Below are positions 17,872-25,912 of a stretch of 64,000 nt of DNA, piece by piece. Below the pieces are notes generated by a model that was not told the origin of the DNA, did no database searches, and was given only the letters and a program-made list of their open reading frames with translations. Numbering within the stretch: position 1 is the stretch's first letter; each line of letters starts with the position of its first letter. The DNA comes from 1162T-S-0a-05 sp050299435 (GTDB lineage: Bacteria > Pseudomonadota > Gammaproteobacteria > Pseudomonadales > Cellvibrionaceae): assembly GCA_050299435.1 (NCBI GenBank), contig JBNKVX010000007.1, forward strand, positions 1 through 64,000, written 5' to 3'. The position numbers and the translations under genes were made by a program.

Positions 17872-18963
17872 TTAATTCTCCGCGCACTCAAGAGGCAATA
17901 TCAAACAGGCCATCCATTTACGGCCTTCAGTTTGTGTTTCTAAACGTGCAGCGTTGCCGTAAATTAAATGTAAGCGCTTTTCTATATTGTTAAGCCCAAG
18001 CCCAAATCCTTCATTATTTTTATTTTTCTCATTAAAATCATTGCGCACACATATTTGTAATTCACCATCCACTTCTGCTATCGATAAAGCTAGCTGTCCA
18101 CCTTCTTTCAACTCTTCCATTCCATGCTTAACCGCATTTTCAATTAGCATCTGCAACATCATCGGCGGTAACAAAGCTTGTGACAGCGCCCTTTCAATTT
18201 TTTGTGAGTAATTTAGACGGTCATCGAATTGTATCTGAGCCAAACAAATATAATTTTCTACAATTTCCAATTCCTGGTTGACTGTAACTTTAGTTGAGCG
18301 GCTGCTTTCCAACGCATATCTCAGCAAGTCAGAAAGGTGCGTTAACATTTCTTCAGCTTGACCCACTTCTTTTCGCATCATAAATCGAATATTGTTGAGT
18401 GCATTGAACAGGAAGTGAGGATTAAGTTGACTACTCAGTATATTTAATTGCGCTTCTTTCAAACTATTTTCCAGTTTGAGTGATTCAATTTCGCGACGAA
18501 TTGAACGCCGGTACGTCACAATGGCAACATAGATAGCGCTCCAAAAAGCCTGAAACACGAAGATATTTATCGCATTTGAAACAAATATTAATACCAGGAA
18601 ATTACCCTGAGGTAGTTCTTTGGGTAGTGGAAACAGCCAACTTGGAGCGAGCACCGTCAATGCCAAAACATAGGCAACCAGAATTACTGCCACAATCAAA
18701 CCATCAATCACTGCAAATACAGTAGATACAGCAGCCACTCTCGCAAGGGAGTATTTGTGCCAGCCCAAGGCGTAAAAAAGATAGCGATAGAGCAGCCCGC
18801 CAAACGCTCCCACAATAATGTAGATAAGGCCACCGAAAACCTGAGCCCTCACCCCCTTACCGACAAGTAACTGCGTACCAATAATGAAAACGTACAGGGC
18901 CCCCCAACAGCTAATATGCAGCACCCAGAATTTCTTACTTGAGGGGAAAAAGCGCTTTTCCAT
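17872..18963 (-). CDS. LytS-type sensor histidine kinase
   Basis: This 363-residue inner-membrane kinase has four hydrophobic helices (first half), a short coiled coil, and the His_kinase domain of the LytS/NatK type. The phospho-acceptor His lies in SSQLNPHFLFNALNNIRFMM, and the ATP-binding lid shows the N-box LIENAVKHG and the G-box GFGLGLNNIEKRL. There is no large external sensor domain, so a membrane or lipid-soluble signal is likely. The ATG at 18963 (MEKRFFPSS) gives a sensible N-terminus; the frame stays open for 33 more codons to 19062. It begins the six-gene operon ending at 11698. The same kinase/regulator class controls natAB in Bacillus. Confidence 0.87.
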   Translation of the reverse strand: MEKRFFPSSKKFWVLHISCWGALYVFIIGTQLLVGKGVRAQVFGGLIYIIVGAFGGLLYRYLFYALGWHKYSLARVAAVSTVFAVIDGLIVAVILVAYVLALTVLAPSWLFPLPKELPQGNFLVLIFVSNAINIFVFQAFWSAIYVAIVTYRRSIRREIESLKLENSLKEAQLNILSSQLNPHFLFNALNNIRFMMRKEVGQAEEMLTHLSDLLRYALESSRSTKVTVNQELEIVENYICLAQIQFDDRLNYSQKIERALSQALLPPMMLQMLIENAVKHGMEELKEGGQLALSIAEVDGELQICVRNDFNEKNKNNEGFGLGLNNIEKRLHLIYGNAARLETQTEGRKWMACLILPLECAEN

Positions 18964-19183
18964 TTGTGAATGTATTATTCCAGTCAATTTTGAATGTTTT
19001 GCATAATAACGGTATAGCCGCAAGCCTGAAAACCTGGGTGCCAAGCGGCGCTTAGAGTACACAAGCGGTTATATTGACTCCGCAGGCAAGCCACGACCTA
19101 AAATCAGGCCAGTACCGACTTGACAGCCTCATCGGCCACCCCTAGCATCCACCCCTCACCAAAAAGAGGGTTTTAAGTACCCG

Positions 19184-20146
19184 ATGTTTGCATTCCACAC
19201 AATTGTTCAAAGCGATTTTGACAGTGTTAACCAACTCATTATTGACCAACTCCACTCCGAGGTTGAGCTGGTTGAGAATATAGGCCACTACATTGTCGAT
19301 GCCGGCGGAAAGCGCTTGCGTCCACTACTGGTTTTGCTAACCGCTCGAGCAATGGGCTACACGGGTTCAGAGCACATTGATCTGGCAACAATTATTGAGT
19401 TTATCCACACCGCTACCTTGCTCCACGACGATGTAGTCGATGTTTCTGCGCTTCGCCGTGGGCGAGCTACGGCAAATGCCAAATGGGGCAATGCTCCCAG
19501 TGTGCTTGTTGGCGATTTCCTGTATTCACGGGCTTTTCAGATGATGGTAGCCATCCGCAATATGGAAATCATGGCTATTTTGTCTGACACCACTAACACG
19601 ATTTCTGAAGGTGAAGTCCAACAATTGGTGAATGCACAAAACCCGGAAGTTTCAGAACAGGACTATTTAACGGTTATTCACAAGAAAACCGCTGCTTTAT
19701 TTGAAGCTGCCTGTCAAACTGCAGCAGTTTTGTCACAGAGCTCGAGAGAAATACGCGACCAGGCAAGGCAATACGGTTATCATTTGGGCTTGGCTTTTCA
19801 ACTTGTGGATGATGCACTCGATTATGAGGGCGATGCCACAACCCTAGGCAAAAATGTGGGTGATGACCTTGCCGAAGGAAAACCAACGCTCCCATTAATT
19901 TATGCCATGCAAAAAGCGGAAAATAAAGAAACACGCTTAATTAGTGATGCAATTAAAAACAAAAGTGCAGAAAAACTGCAACAAATTGTTGAGATAGTCA
20001 CCTCCAGTGGGGGGCTGGACTATACCCATCAACTTGCGCAAGAACATGTAAATAAGGCCAAGTCCTTTTTGCAGTCCTTCCCCGAAAACGAATATAGAAC
20101 AAGCATGATGGAACTGGCGGACTTTGCCGTTAAACGTTCTCATTAA
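19184..20146 (+). CDS. ispB: Octaprenyl/polyprenyl diphosphate synthase
   Basis: This 320-residue trans-polyprenyl synthase extends farnesyl diphosphate with isopentenyl units to make the side chain of ubiquinone. The first Asp-rich motif reads LLHDDVVD (79–86) and the second VDDALDYEG (208–216), with the KTAALFEA element between them and the substrate-binding GGKRLRP at 41–47. Length equals E. coli IspB. Product chain length cannot be read reliably. In many gammaproteobacteria ispB is divergent from rplU–rpmA; here its divergent neighbour is the LytS operon and pgi follows 19 nt downstream. Confidence 0.9.
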   Translation: MFAFHTIVQSDFDSVNQLIIDQLHSEVELVENIGHYIVDAGGKRLRPLLVLLTARAMGYTGSEHIDLATIIEFIHTATLLHDDVVDVSALRRGRATANAKWGNAPSVLVGDFLYSRAFQMMVAIRNMEIMAILSDTTNTISEGEVQQLVNAQNPEVSEQDYLTVIHKKTAALFEAACQTAAVLSQSSREIRDQARQYGYHLGLAFQLVDDALDYEGDATTLGKNVGDDLAEGKPTLPLIYAMQKAENKETRLISDAIKNKSAEKLQQIVEIVTSSGGLDYTHQLAQEHVNKAKSFLQSFPENEYRTSMMELADFAVKRSH

Positions 20147-20165
20147 TACATTTAGGATAAGAAAC

Positions 20166-21809
20166 ATGAAAGCACGCAATCCAGGTGAAACTTACAACAA
20201 TTGGAACGAACTGAAATCACTGGCCGAAAAGTGGAAAACCTCTACAATGGCTCAGGCTTTCAACGAAGATAGCAATCGCGCTGCACGTTTTTCTGTTTCC
20301 GCAGCTAATATTTGTCTCGATTACTCAAAAAATCTTATCGATGAAGCCAGTGTTAAAGCTTTACTTGCCGTTGCCGAACAAGCTGGCCTGAAAGGCGCAA
20401 TTAAACGCCTAATCCGCGGAGAACATGTTAACAATACTGAAGACCGACCTGCACTTCACACCGCTTTACGTTTCACTGGTGAACCAAAAACTGAGGAACA
20501 ACGAAGCGTTCAAGTCACTCTGGACAAAATGGCAAAGTTGATTGATCGCGTACATTCCGGTGAATGGAAGGGATTTAAGGACGAAAAAATAACGGATGTC
20601 GTGAATATTGGAATTGGTGGCTCGGATCTTGGGCCTCGCATGGTCACGAAAGCGCTGACCCCGTATCACACTGGCCACGTCAAGGTTCATTTTGTTGCAA
20701 ACATTGATGGAGCTGAAATCTACGATCTAACGCAGACGCTCAACCCTTCTACCACCTTGTTTCTCGTTGCATCAAAATCGTTTTCAACATTGGAAACCCT
20801 GGAAAACTCCCTAACCGCAAGAAAGTGGATGCTAGACAATGGCTGCGCGCAGGAAAACCTACATAAACATTTCGTCGCCATTTCCTCTAAAGTGGATAAA
20901 GCCGTTGAGTTTGGAATTGATGCCGACAATGTGTATCCACTCTGGGATTGGGTGGGAGGCCGTTATTCACTGTGGTCCGCTATTGGAATGCCGATTGCGT
21001 TTGCTATAGGCATGCAAAACTTTAATAAACTACGTTTTGGTGCGGCGGCAATGGATGAGCATTTCGCAGAAGCCAATCTAGACAAAAACATCCCTGTATT
21101 GATGGGTTTATTGATGTTTTGGTATAGCTCCGTTCTCGGTACGGAGACCCAAGCGATTCTGCCTTACGCCTATCATTTGCAATTGCTACCCGCTTACTTA
21201 CAACAATTGGAAATGGAAAGTAATGGCAAAAGTGTCACAAAAGAAGGCGCAAAAATTGATTCTCAAACGGGATCGATTGTATGGGGAACCGAGGGAACGA
21301 ATGGCCAACACTCTTTCCATCAACTTTTGCACCAGGGTACCGTGTTAGTGCCGATTGATTTTATTGCAACATTGAAAGCGCATCACCCCCACGACCACCA
21401 ACACAAATATTTATTTTCAAATTGTATTGCACAAAGTCAGGCATTGATGACCGGCCGCGACCAAGTGACAACTGAATCCGAGCTGCGATCACAAGGACTC
21501 AATGATGAGGACATCGCTTTTCTGGCGCCACATAAAGTTCATCCGGGTAATCGACCGAGCAATACCCTACTAGTAGAAAAACTTGACCCCGAAACGCTTG
21601 GCGCACTGATAGCTGCTTATGAGCACAAGGTGTATACCCTTAGCGTGCTGTGGAATATTAATGCCTTTGATCAATGGGGTGTGGAACTTGGCAAACTTTT
21701 AGGTACGCATGTCGCCAATGCAATTGAAACCACAGACATCCCCAGCGAATGGGACTCATCTACACAAACACTGATTCGCAAATTTACTGAGGCAAATAAA
21801 AACATTTAA
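20166..21809 (+). CDS. pgi: Glucose-6-phosphate isomerase
   Basis: This 547-residue cytosolic enzyme interconverts glucose 6-phosphate and fructose 6-phosphate. Family signatures are visible: the NIGIGGSDLGPRMV segment, the SKSFSTLETLENS phosphate-binding segment, the WDWVGGRYSLWSAIGMP block, the catalytic Glu/His area (EGTNGQHSFHQLLHQGT), and the C-terminal INAFDQWGVELGKLLG signature. The ATG at 20166 has an AGGATAAG ribosome site and gives the usual N-terminus. It forms a likely operon with ispB. Functionally it connects fructose 6-phosphate with AlgC, GalU and the glycogen enzymes encoded elsewhere in the window. Confidence 0.95.
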   Translation: MKARNPGETYNNWNELKSLAEKWKTSTMAQAFNEDSNRAARFSVSAANICLDYSKNLIDEASVKALLAVAEQAGLKGAIKRLIRGEHVNNTEDRPALHTALRFTGEPKTEEQRSVQVTLDKMAKLIDRVHSGEWKGFKDEKITDVVNIGIGGSDLGPRMVTKALTPYHTGHVKVHFVANIDGAEIYDLTQTLNPSTTLFLVASKSFSTLETLENSLTARKWMLDNGCAQENLHKHFVAISSKVDKAVEFGIDADNVYPLWDWVGGRYSLWSAIGMPIAFAIGMQNFNKLRFGAAAMDEHFAEANLDKNIPVLMGLLMFWYSSVLGTETQAILPYAYHLQLLPAYLQQLEMESNGKSVTKEGAKIDSQTGSIVWGTEGTNGQHSFHQLLHQGTVLVPIDFIATLKAHHPHDHQHKYLFSNCIAQSQALMTGRDQVTTESELRSQGLNDEDIAFLAPHKVHPGNRPSNTLLVEKLDPETLGALIAAYEHKVYTLSVLWNINAFDQWGVELGKLLGTHVANAIETTDIPSEWDSSTQTLIRKFTEANKNI

Positions 21810-21832
21810 CATTGCTATCACCTGATAACTGG

Positions 21833-21855
21833 ATAATACAAACGTTTGCTATTAT
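21833..21855. promoter_or_regulatory. Near-perfect palindrome upstream of the bufferin operon
   Basis: The core CAAACGTTTG (21839–21848) is a perfect 10-bp palindrome, and it is flanked by inverted ATAATA and TATTAT blocks, giving a 23-bp near-symmetrical element. It lies in the 152-bp gap between pgi and bufA, about 107 bp before the bufA ATG. The arms lack the GC content and U-tract of a terminator, so an operator for a dimeric regulator is more likely. No regulator gene lies next to it. Confidence 0.4.
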
Positions 21856-21961
21856 TGGATTTCTGTAAAAAGTGCTCTGTAGTTGTAAGAAAAGTGGTAT
21901 CACCATCGACAAAGATTGTGCTTGAACAACTTTGACTTTAATTTCACATAAGGAGTTTCTC

Positions 21962-22234
21962 ATGAAGAAAATGAACAAAAAACTAGCGATATCCAGCGCA
22001 ATAGCAGCCGGTATTGTGCTCGCAGCTTCCACGCCATTTGTCCATGCAGGTGATAAAGGAAAAATGGAAAAGTGTTACGGCGTTGCAAAGGCGGGCAAGA
22101 ATGATTGCGCTATCAAGAGTCAAGGCTCAAGTTGTGCAGGTCAAGCCAAGACTGACAGCATTTCCGATGCATGGATATACGTTCCAAAGGGCACCTGCGA
22201 CAAAATTGTCGGCGGCAGCACTGAACCTAAGTAA
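21962..22234 (+). CDS. bufA: Bufferin-type RiPP precursor peptide (DUF2282)
   Basis: This 90-residue precursor has a Sec-type signal peptide (lysine-rich start, hydrophobic core, cleavage predicted after VHA at 29) and a short mature part with four cysteines at 38, 49, 58 and 79. The elements EKCYGVAKAGKNDC, SSCAG and KGTCDK are those of the DUF2282 family. In the bufferin pathway described in Caulobacter, cysteines of such peptides are converted to thiooxazole-type heterocycles by an MNIO enzyme and the exported product binds copper. The ATG at 21962 is preceded by AAGGAG at proper spacing; an open frame extends ten codons upstream without support. The adjacent genes encode the expected modification enzymes. 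Metal identity here is inference from family. Confidence 0.86.
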   Translation: MKKMNKKLAISSAIAAGIVLAASTPFVHAGDKGKMEKCYGVAKAGKNDCAIKSQGSSCAGQAKTDSISDAWIYVPKGTCDKIVGGSTEPK

Positions 22235-22246
22235 AAGTTTTTATCC

Positions 22247-22280
22247 TTCTCTTCATTGGGCGATGCCCCAATGAAGAGAA
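22247..22280 (+). other. Intergenic hairpin between bufA and bufB
   Basis: A perfect 14-bp inverted repeat (TTCTCTTCATTGGG, 22247–22260, and its complement, 22267–22280) encloses a 6-nt loop, CGATGC. It starts 12 nt after the bufA stop and has no U-tract, so it looks like a transcript-processing or 3'-end-stabilising structure that would let the short precursor message outnumber the enzyme message. It also covers an alternative bufB ATG at 22271. Confidence 0.55.
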
Positions 22281-22288
22281 CTACTTCT

Positions 22289-23161
22289 ATGTTTACGACT
22301 GACAACTTACCTAATTCTATTGGTCTCAGCCTAAAGCCGCAGCATTTTCACCATATACTTGAACACCATCCTCCAATCGGCTTTTTTGAAATTCATCCTG
22401 AGAATTATATGAGCGAGGGCGGTGCACATCTGGATTTTCTTGAACGCGTTTGTGAACGTTATCCCATTTCAATGCACGGTGTGGGCATGTCATTGGGGTC
22501 CAGCAGTGGAATCAATGACAAACACCTATCAGCATTAAAGTCCCTCGCAGACCGTTTTCAACCCGCACAAATCTCTGAACACGTCTCGTGGAGCCGATGG
22601 CACGATCTTTTTATCAATGACTTACTCCCCCTTCCTTATACGAGGGAAAGCCTTCAAATAATCTGCAAAAATATTGATCACGTTCAAGGTGTGTTGGGCA
22701 GAACAATACTGATAGAAAACCCCTCGGCATACATCGATTTTCGAAACCAGGAATATAGCGAACCTGAGTTTCTAACTGAAGTATGCAATAGAACCGACTG
22801 TGGATTACTTTTGGATGTCAACAATATTGTAGTTTCTGCCTACAACCAAAATTTTAAGATTGACGATTATTTAAATAATTTACCCTACTCCAGAATTGGA
22901 GAAATTCATTTGGCCGGTCATAGTGAAAAACCCCTAAAGGCCTCCAAAACTATTAAAATTGATGATCATGGCTCTGTAGTAAGCGAAGAAGTTTGGCACT
23001 ACTTTGATAAATTATTAACACAGATCGGCCAAGCTAAACCAAGCTTAATTGAATGGGATACTGACATACCCGAATTTGAAGTTTTTGAAGAGCAAGCCAA
23101 TCGAGCGGGCGATATCCTCAACCGTCATCTAGCGAACTTGAAGGCAACTCAGCTATGCTAG
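22289..23161 (+). CDS. bufB: MNIO-family RiPP-modifying enzyme (DUF692)
   Basis: This 290-residue protein is a multinuclear non-haem iron oxidase of the DUF692 family, which includes methanobactin MbnB and BufB. TIM-barrel signatures occur in order: GLSLKPQHF, FFEIHPENYM, MHGVGMSLGS, ISEHVSW, LPLPYT, IENPS, LLLDVNNIVVSA, EIHLAGH and LIEWDTDIP. These carry the His, Glu and Asp residues that bind the iron cluster, and none appears missing. It should oxidise cysteines of the BufA peptide in the cytoplasm before export. The ATG at 22289 was preferred because GAAGAG lies 9 nt before it, whereas the ATG at 22271 is inside a hairpin arm. Its last codons overlap the start of bufC by 7 nt (ATGCTAG), showing translational coupling. 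Confidence 0.88.
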   Translation: MFTTDNLPNSIGLSLKPQHFHHILEHHPPIGFFEIHPENYMSEGGAHLDFLERVCERYPISMHGVGMSLGSSSGINDKHLSALKSLADRFQPAQISEHVSWSRWHDLFINDLLPLPYTRESLQIICKNIDHVQGVLGRTILIENPSAYIDFRNQEYSEPEFLTEVCNRTDCGLLLDVNNIVVSAYNQNFKIDDYLNNLPYSRIGEIHLAGHSEKPLKASKTIKIDDHGSVVSEEVWHYFDKLLTQIGQAKPSLIEWDTDIPEFEVFEEQANRAGDILNRHLANLKATQLC

Positions 23162-23958
23162 AAGAACTGCAAAGTTTAATGAGCTCACATATCAGCAGGG
23201 TTCATACAGACAAGGAGGAGACAAATAAAATAACGACATTGCTGTTGGAGAATTACAACAATGAGGAACTCTCAGCGCGCTTGGCAATTTATCGCAATAA
23301 TTATTTTTATACGCTGACTGAGCAATTGAAAGAAGTTTTTCCGACTGTCGTAAAACTGTTTGGCGAAGACTTTTTTAGTGGCATTGCCAGAGAGTTTATT
23401 CAAACCTACCCTCCGTGTGAAGCTCGCCTCGAGTACTATGGAGAAAAATTTCCAGCGTTTACGGCAACTTTTCCCCCTTTGAGCAACTATCCCTATTCCA
23501 AAGATATTGCCACTCTCAACTATGCACAGCATTTAGCATGGTATGCAAAGGTTCATCCTGCACTAAAAGCCAATGATTTTGCTACATATAGTCTCGAGCA
23601 AATTATGCAAGCCAAATTGCTTTTGGACCCTTCTCTCTTCCTTATCGAATCAAAATATTCTATCTTCTCAATTTGGCAAGCCAATGAACAAGATGAAGTT
23701 GGAGAGGTGGATCCCAGTCAAGCTGAAAATGTCTTGATCTATCGAGAAGCGGACAATCTTCAACAAATACATACTCTGTGTATAGAAAAAGGCTTGTTTG
23801 TTTTTTTGAGCGCGCTAAAAAAGGGCTTAAGATTTGAAAATGCCCTGGAAAAAGCGATGGAATCTGATAGTAGTTTCAATGCAAGTGATTGTGTTCATTT
23901 TCTGGTGAGTCGAAAACTCGGTATTCACCTGCTTTCCCATATCAACAATGAGGTGTAA
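23155..23958 (+). CDS. bufC: Bufferin maturation partner protein (DUF2063)
   Basis: This 267-residue protein has the DUF2063-type N-terminal domain, found as the partner of DUF692 enzymes. Visible family features are ARLAIYRNNYFYTLTEQLKEVFPTVVKLFGEDFF (about 40–75, given here only as landmarks L-x2-YR-x-N and FP), an EF-x2-YPP turn, the segment GEKFPAF, and the aromatic DIATLNYAQHLAW region. In methanobactin and bufferin pathways this partner presents the precursor to the iron oxidase. The C-terminal half is more variable, as in relatives. It overlaps bufB by 7 nt and is followed after 2 nt by the DoxX gene. Together the four genes form one transcription unit. Confidence 0.85.
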   Translation: MLEELQSLMSSHISRVHTDKEETNKITTLLLENYNNEELSARLAIYRNNYFYTLTEQLKEVFPTVVKLFGEDFFSGIAREFIQTYPPCEARLEYYGEKFPAFTATFPPLSNYPYSKDIATLNYAQHLAWYAKVHPALKANDFATYSLEQIMQAKLLLDPSLFLIESKYSIFSIWQANEQDEVGEVDPSQAENVLIYREADNLQQIHTLCIEKGLFVFLSALKKGLRFENALEKAMESDSSFNASDCVHFLVSRKLGIHLLSHINNEV

Positions 23959-23960
23959 CT

Positions 23961-24428
23961 ATGTTAACTAAAGTGATGGACTCTCTTGATTCCCTGAGTC
24001 GCGGCTTGGCAGCACTCATTCCGGATTGGGCGCTAGGACTCGCTGCAAGGTTTGCATTGTTTTTTGTTTTCTGGCGCTCCGTTCAAACAAAACTTGGAGG
24101 CGATATATTTTTTGGCCAAAAACTCGCTTTTTGGAATATCTCTGACAGCACTTTCATGCTGTTTGAATATGAATATGCGGTGCCGCTGATTCCTTCGAGC
24201 TTAGCCACTTACATGGCAACCTGGGGAGAGTTTTTCTTTTCGCTGGGTCTATTATTTGGTTTGTTAACGCGCCTCAGTGCCCTGGGGCTCACTGTCATTA
24301 CCCTGGTTATTCTGCTTGTGACAGGCAATTGGCTCGAGACACTAACTTGGGGAGCACTACTGGTATATCTGCTCAAATACGGTGCCGGTGCAATATCGTT
24401 GGACGCCTTAGTGCGCAGAAGAATTTAA
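23961..24428 (+). CDS. DoxX-family membrane protein of the bufferin operon
   Basis: This 155-residue protein has four hydrophobic segments and the DoxX pattern: an early LAARFALFFVFWRSVQTK segment, a central MATWGEFFFSLGLLFGLLTRLSALGL segment with the conserved Glu and Gly residues, and a final helix. DoxX proteins commonly accompany DUF692/DUF2063 genes and their role there is not established; redox or quinone-linked function has been proposed for the family. The gene follows bufC after 2 nt and is closed by a strong terminator, so it is the last member of the operon. Confidence 0.82.
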   Translation: MLTKVMDSLDSLSRGLAALIPDWALGLAARFALFFVFWRSVQTKLGGDIFFGQKLAFWNISDSTFMLFEYEYAVPLIPSSLATYMATWGEFFFSLGLLFGLLTRLSALGLTVITLVILLVTGNWLETLTWGALLVYLLKYGAGAISLDALVRRRI

Positions 24429-24435
24429 AACTAAT

Positions 24436-24494
24436 AGCGCCTCATTCCTTTTGCTAATATTTTTAGCAAGCATTAGCAAAAGGAATGAGGCGCT
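24436..24494. terminator. Strong bidirectional terminator between the buf operon and algC
   Basis: A perfect 23-bp inverted repeat (arms 24436–24458 and 24472–24494, beginning AGCGCCTCATTCC) surrounds a 13-nt loop. It begins 7 nt after the DoxX stop and ends 36 nt before the algC stop on the other strand, so it can serve both convergent transcripts. It is the longest perfect hairpin I saw in the window. Confidence 0.8.
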
Positions 24495-24530
24495 TTATCA
24501 AAGATTTATAAAACAAAAAACTTAGTAGAA

Positions 24531-25895
24531 TTAACGATCAAACTCTTTCACAAAACCCAATAATTCCTGGGTTTTCGCTTCCATCAAAACTTTGTCATTT
24601 CGAGATTCAATATTCAATCTTAATACCGGTTCTGTGCTCGACATTCTGATATTAAAACGCCAATCATCGAATTCCATGGATAGACCATCAACCTTTTTAA
24701 TTTCTTTTGCAACTTGGGTGTAATGCTGCTCTATTGCTTCAATGATTGCTTTAGGATTGCCAACAGTGTTGTTGCGCTCACCACTGCAGGGAAACTTCGC
24801 CATGCGATCTGCCACCATAGCAGAAAGTTTTTCACCCCGAACACACATTAATTCCGTTACCAACAACCAGGGAATATTGCCGTTGTCGCAGTAGGCAAAT
24901 TGTTTAAAGTAATGGTGCGCACTCATCTCGCCGCCGTAAACCGCATCTTCCAAGCGCATTCTTTCTTTAATAAATGCATGCCCGGTTTTACTTTCTACAG
25001 CGAGCCCACCGCGATTTTCGGCAAGATCAATCGTATTCCAGGTTAAGCGCGGATCATGTACGACTTTTGCACCTGGATTTTTGGAGATATAAGCATCAGC
25101 CAGTAAGCCAACAACATAGTAGCCTTCGATAAAACCGCCATTTTCATCAAAGAAGAAACAACGATCGAAATCTCCGTCCCAGGCGATGCCCAAATCTGCA
25201 CCGTGTTTCTTGACCGCATCAATGGTGTCGCCACGCATCTCTTCAAGAATCGGATTAGGAATTCCATTAGGAAAGGTACCGTCTGGCTCGTGGTGCACTT
25301 TAATAAATTCAAATGGAAGATGAGATTCCAAACCATCGACAACTGCACCCGCACCGCCGTTACCCGCGTTGACTACCACTTTCAGGGGCTTGAGATTTTT
25401 TGTATCAATATATTGGAGCAGATGTTCAATATAGGCGGGACGTAAATTTACATGTTCAACAGAACCAATTTTCGCAGAATCCAAGAACTCACCTCTTTCA
25501 GCAATGGCTTGAATATCATTCAGGCCCGAATCGCTGGAAATAGGTTTTGAACCCTCGCGAACAAATTTCATGCCGTTGTAATCCATAGGATTGTGACTCG
25601 CGGTCACACATATTCCTCCGTCTACTCCGAGATGAAAAGTGGCAAAATAAACCTCTTCGGTTCCACATTGCCCAATGTGGACAACGTCTGCTCCCGCTTC
25701 CGTCAATCCCTTAATCAAAGCGTCAGTTAACTGAGAACTGGTTAAGCGTACATCGTGCCCCACCGCCACTTTTTTCGCACCAAGAAATTCAACAAAAGCT
25801 CGCCCTACGCGATAAGCTACCTCTTCATTTAATTCATCTGGCACACGACCTCTTAAATCGTAAGCCTTAAAACATTGAATATCGATTTTTTTCAA
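24531..25895 (-). CDS. algC: Phosphomannomutase/phosphoglucomutase
   Basis: This 454-residue enzyme interconverts the 1- and 6-phosphates of mannose and glucose, feeding GDP-mannose, UDP-glucose and ADP-glucose synthesis. Diagnostic motifs are the phosphoserine loop TASHNPMDYNG (about 96–106), the metal loop DGDFDR (about 242–247), the sugar-binding GGEMSAHH loop (about 323–330), and the phosphate-binding MSSTEPVLRLNIES near the end. Length matches Pseudomonas AlgC without the N-terminal extension seen in some relatives. It follows galU after a 17-nt gap, a logical pairing because it supplies glucose 1-phosphate to GalU. Confidence 0.92.
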   Translation of the reverse strand: MKKIDIQCFKAYDLRGRVPDELNEEVAYRVGRAFVEFLGAKKVAVGHDVRLTSSQLTDALIKGLTEAGADVVHIGQCGTEEVYFATFHLGVDGGICVTASHNPMDYNGMKFVREGSKPISSDSGLNDIQAIAERGEFLDSAKIGSVEHVNLRPAYIEHLLQYIDTKNLKPLKVVVNAGNGGAGAVVDGLESHLPFEFIKVHHEPDGTFPNGIPNPILEEMRGDTIDAVKKHGADLGIAWDGDFDRCFFFDENGGFIEGYYVVGLLADAYISKNPGAKVVHDPRLTWNTIDLAENRGGLAVESKTGHAFIKERMRLEDAVYGGEMSAHHYFKQFAYCDNGNIPWLLVTELMCVRGEKLSAMVADRMAKFPCSGERNNTVGNPKAIIEAIEQHYTQVAKEIKKVDGLSMEFDDWRFNIRMSSTEPVLRLNIESRNDKVLMEAKTQELLGFVKEFDR

Positions 25896-25912
25896 TTTAC
25901 TGACTCCAAATA

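Noticed and set aside
22256..22288. Upstream starts for bufB (TTG 22256, ATG 22271)
   Set aside because: Both lie in the hairpin and lack ribosome sites; the ATG at 22289 has GAAGAG at correct spacing and gives the usual DUF692 N-terminus.
22289..24428. Reading the DUF692/DUF2063 pair as a methanobactin operon
   Set aside because: The precursor has a Sec signal and the DUF2282 pattern with four cysteines, not a short leader peptide with a two-cysteine core, and no TonB receptor or methanobactin transporter is nearby.
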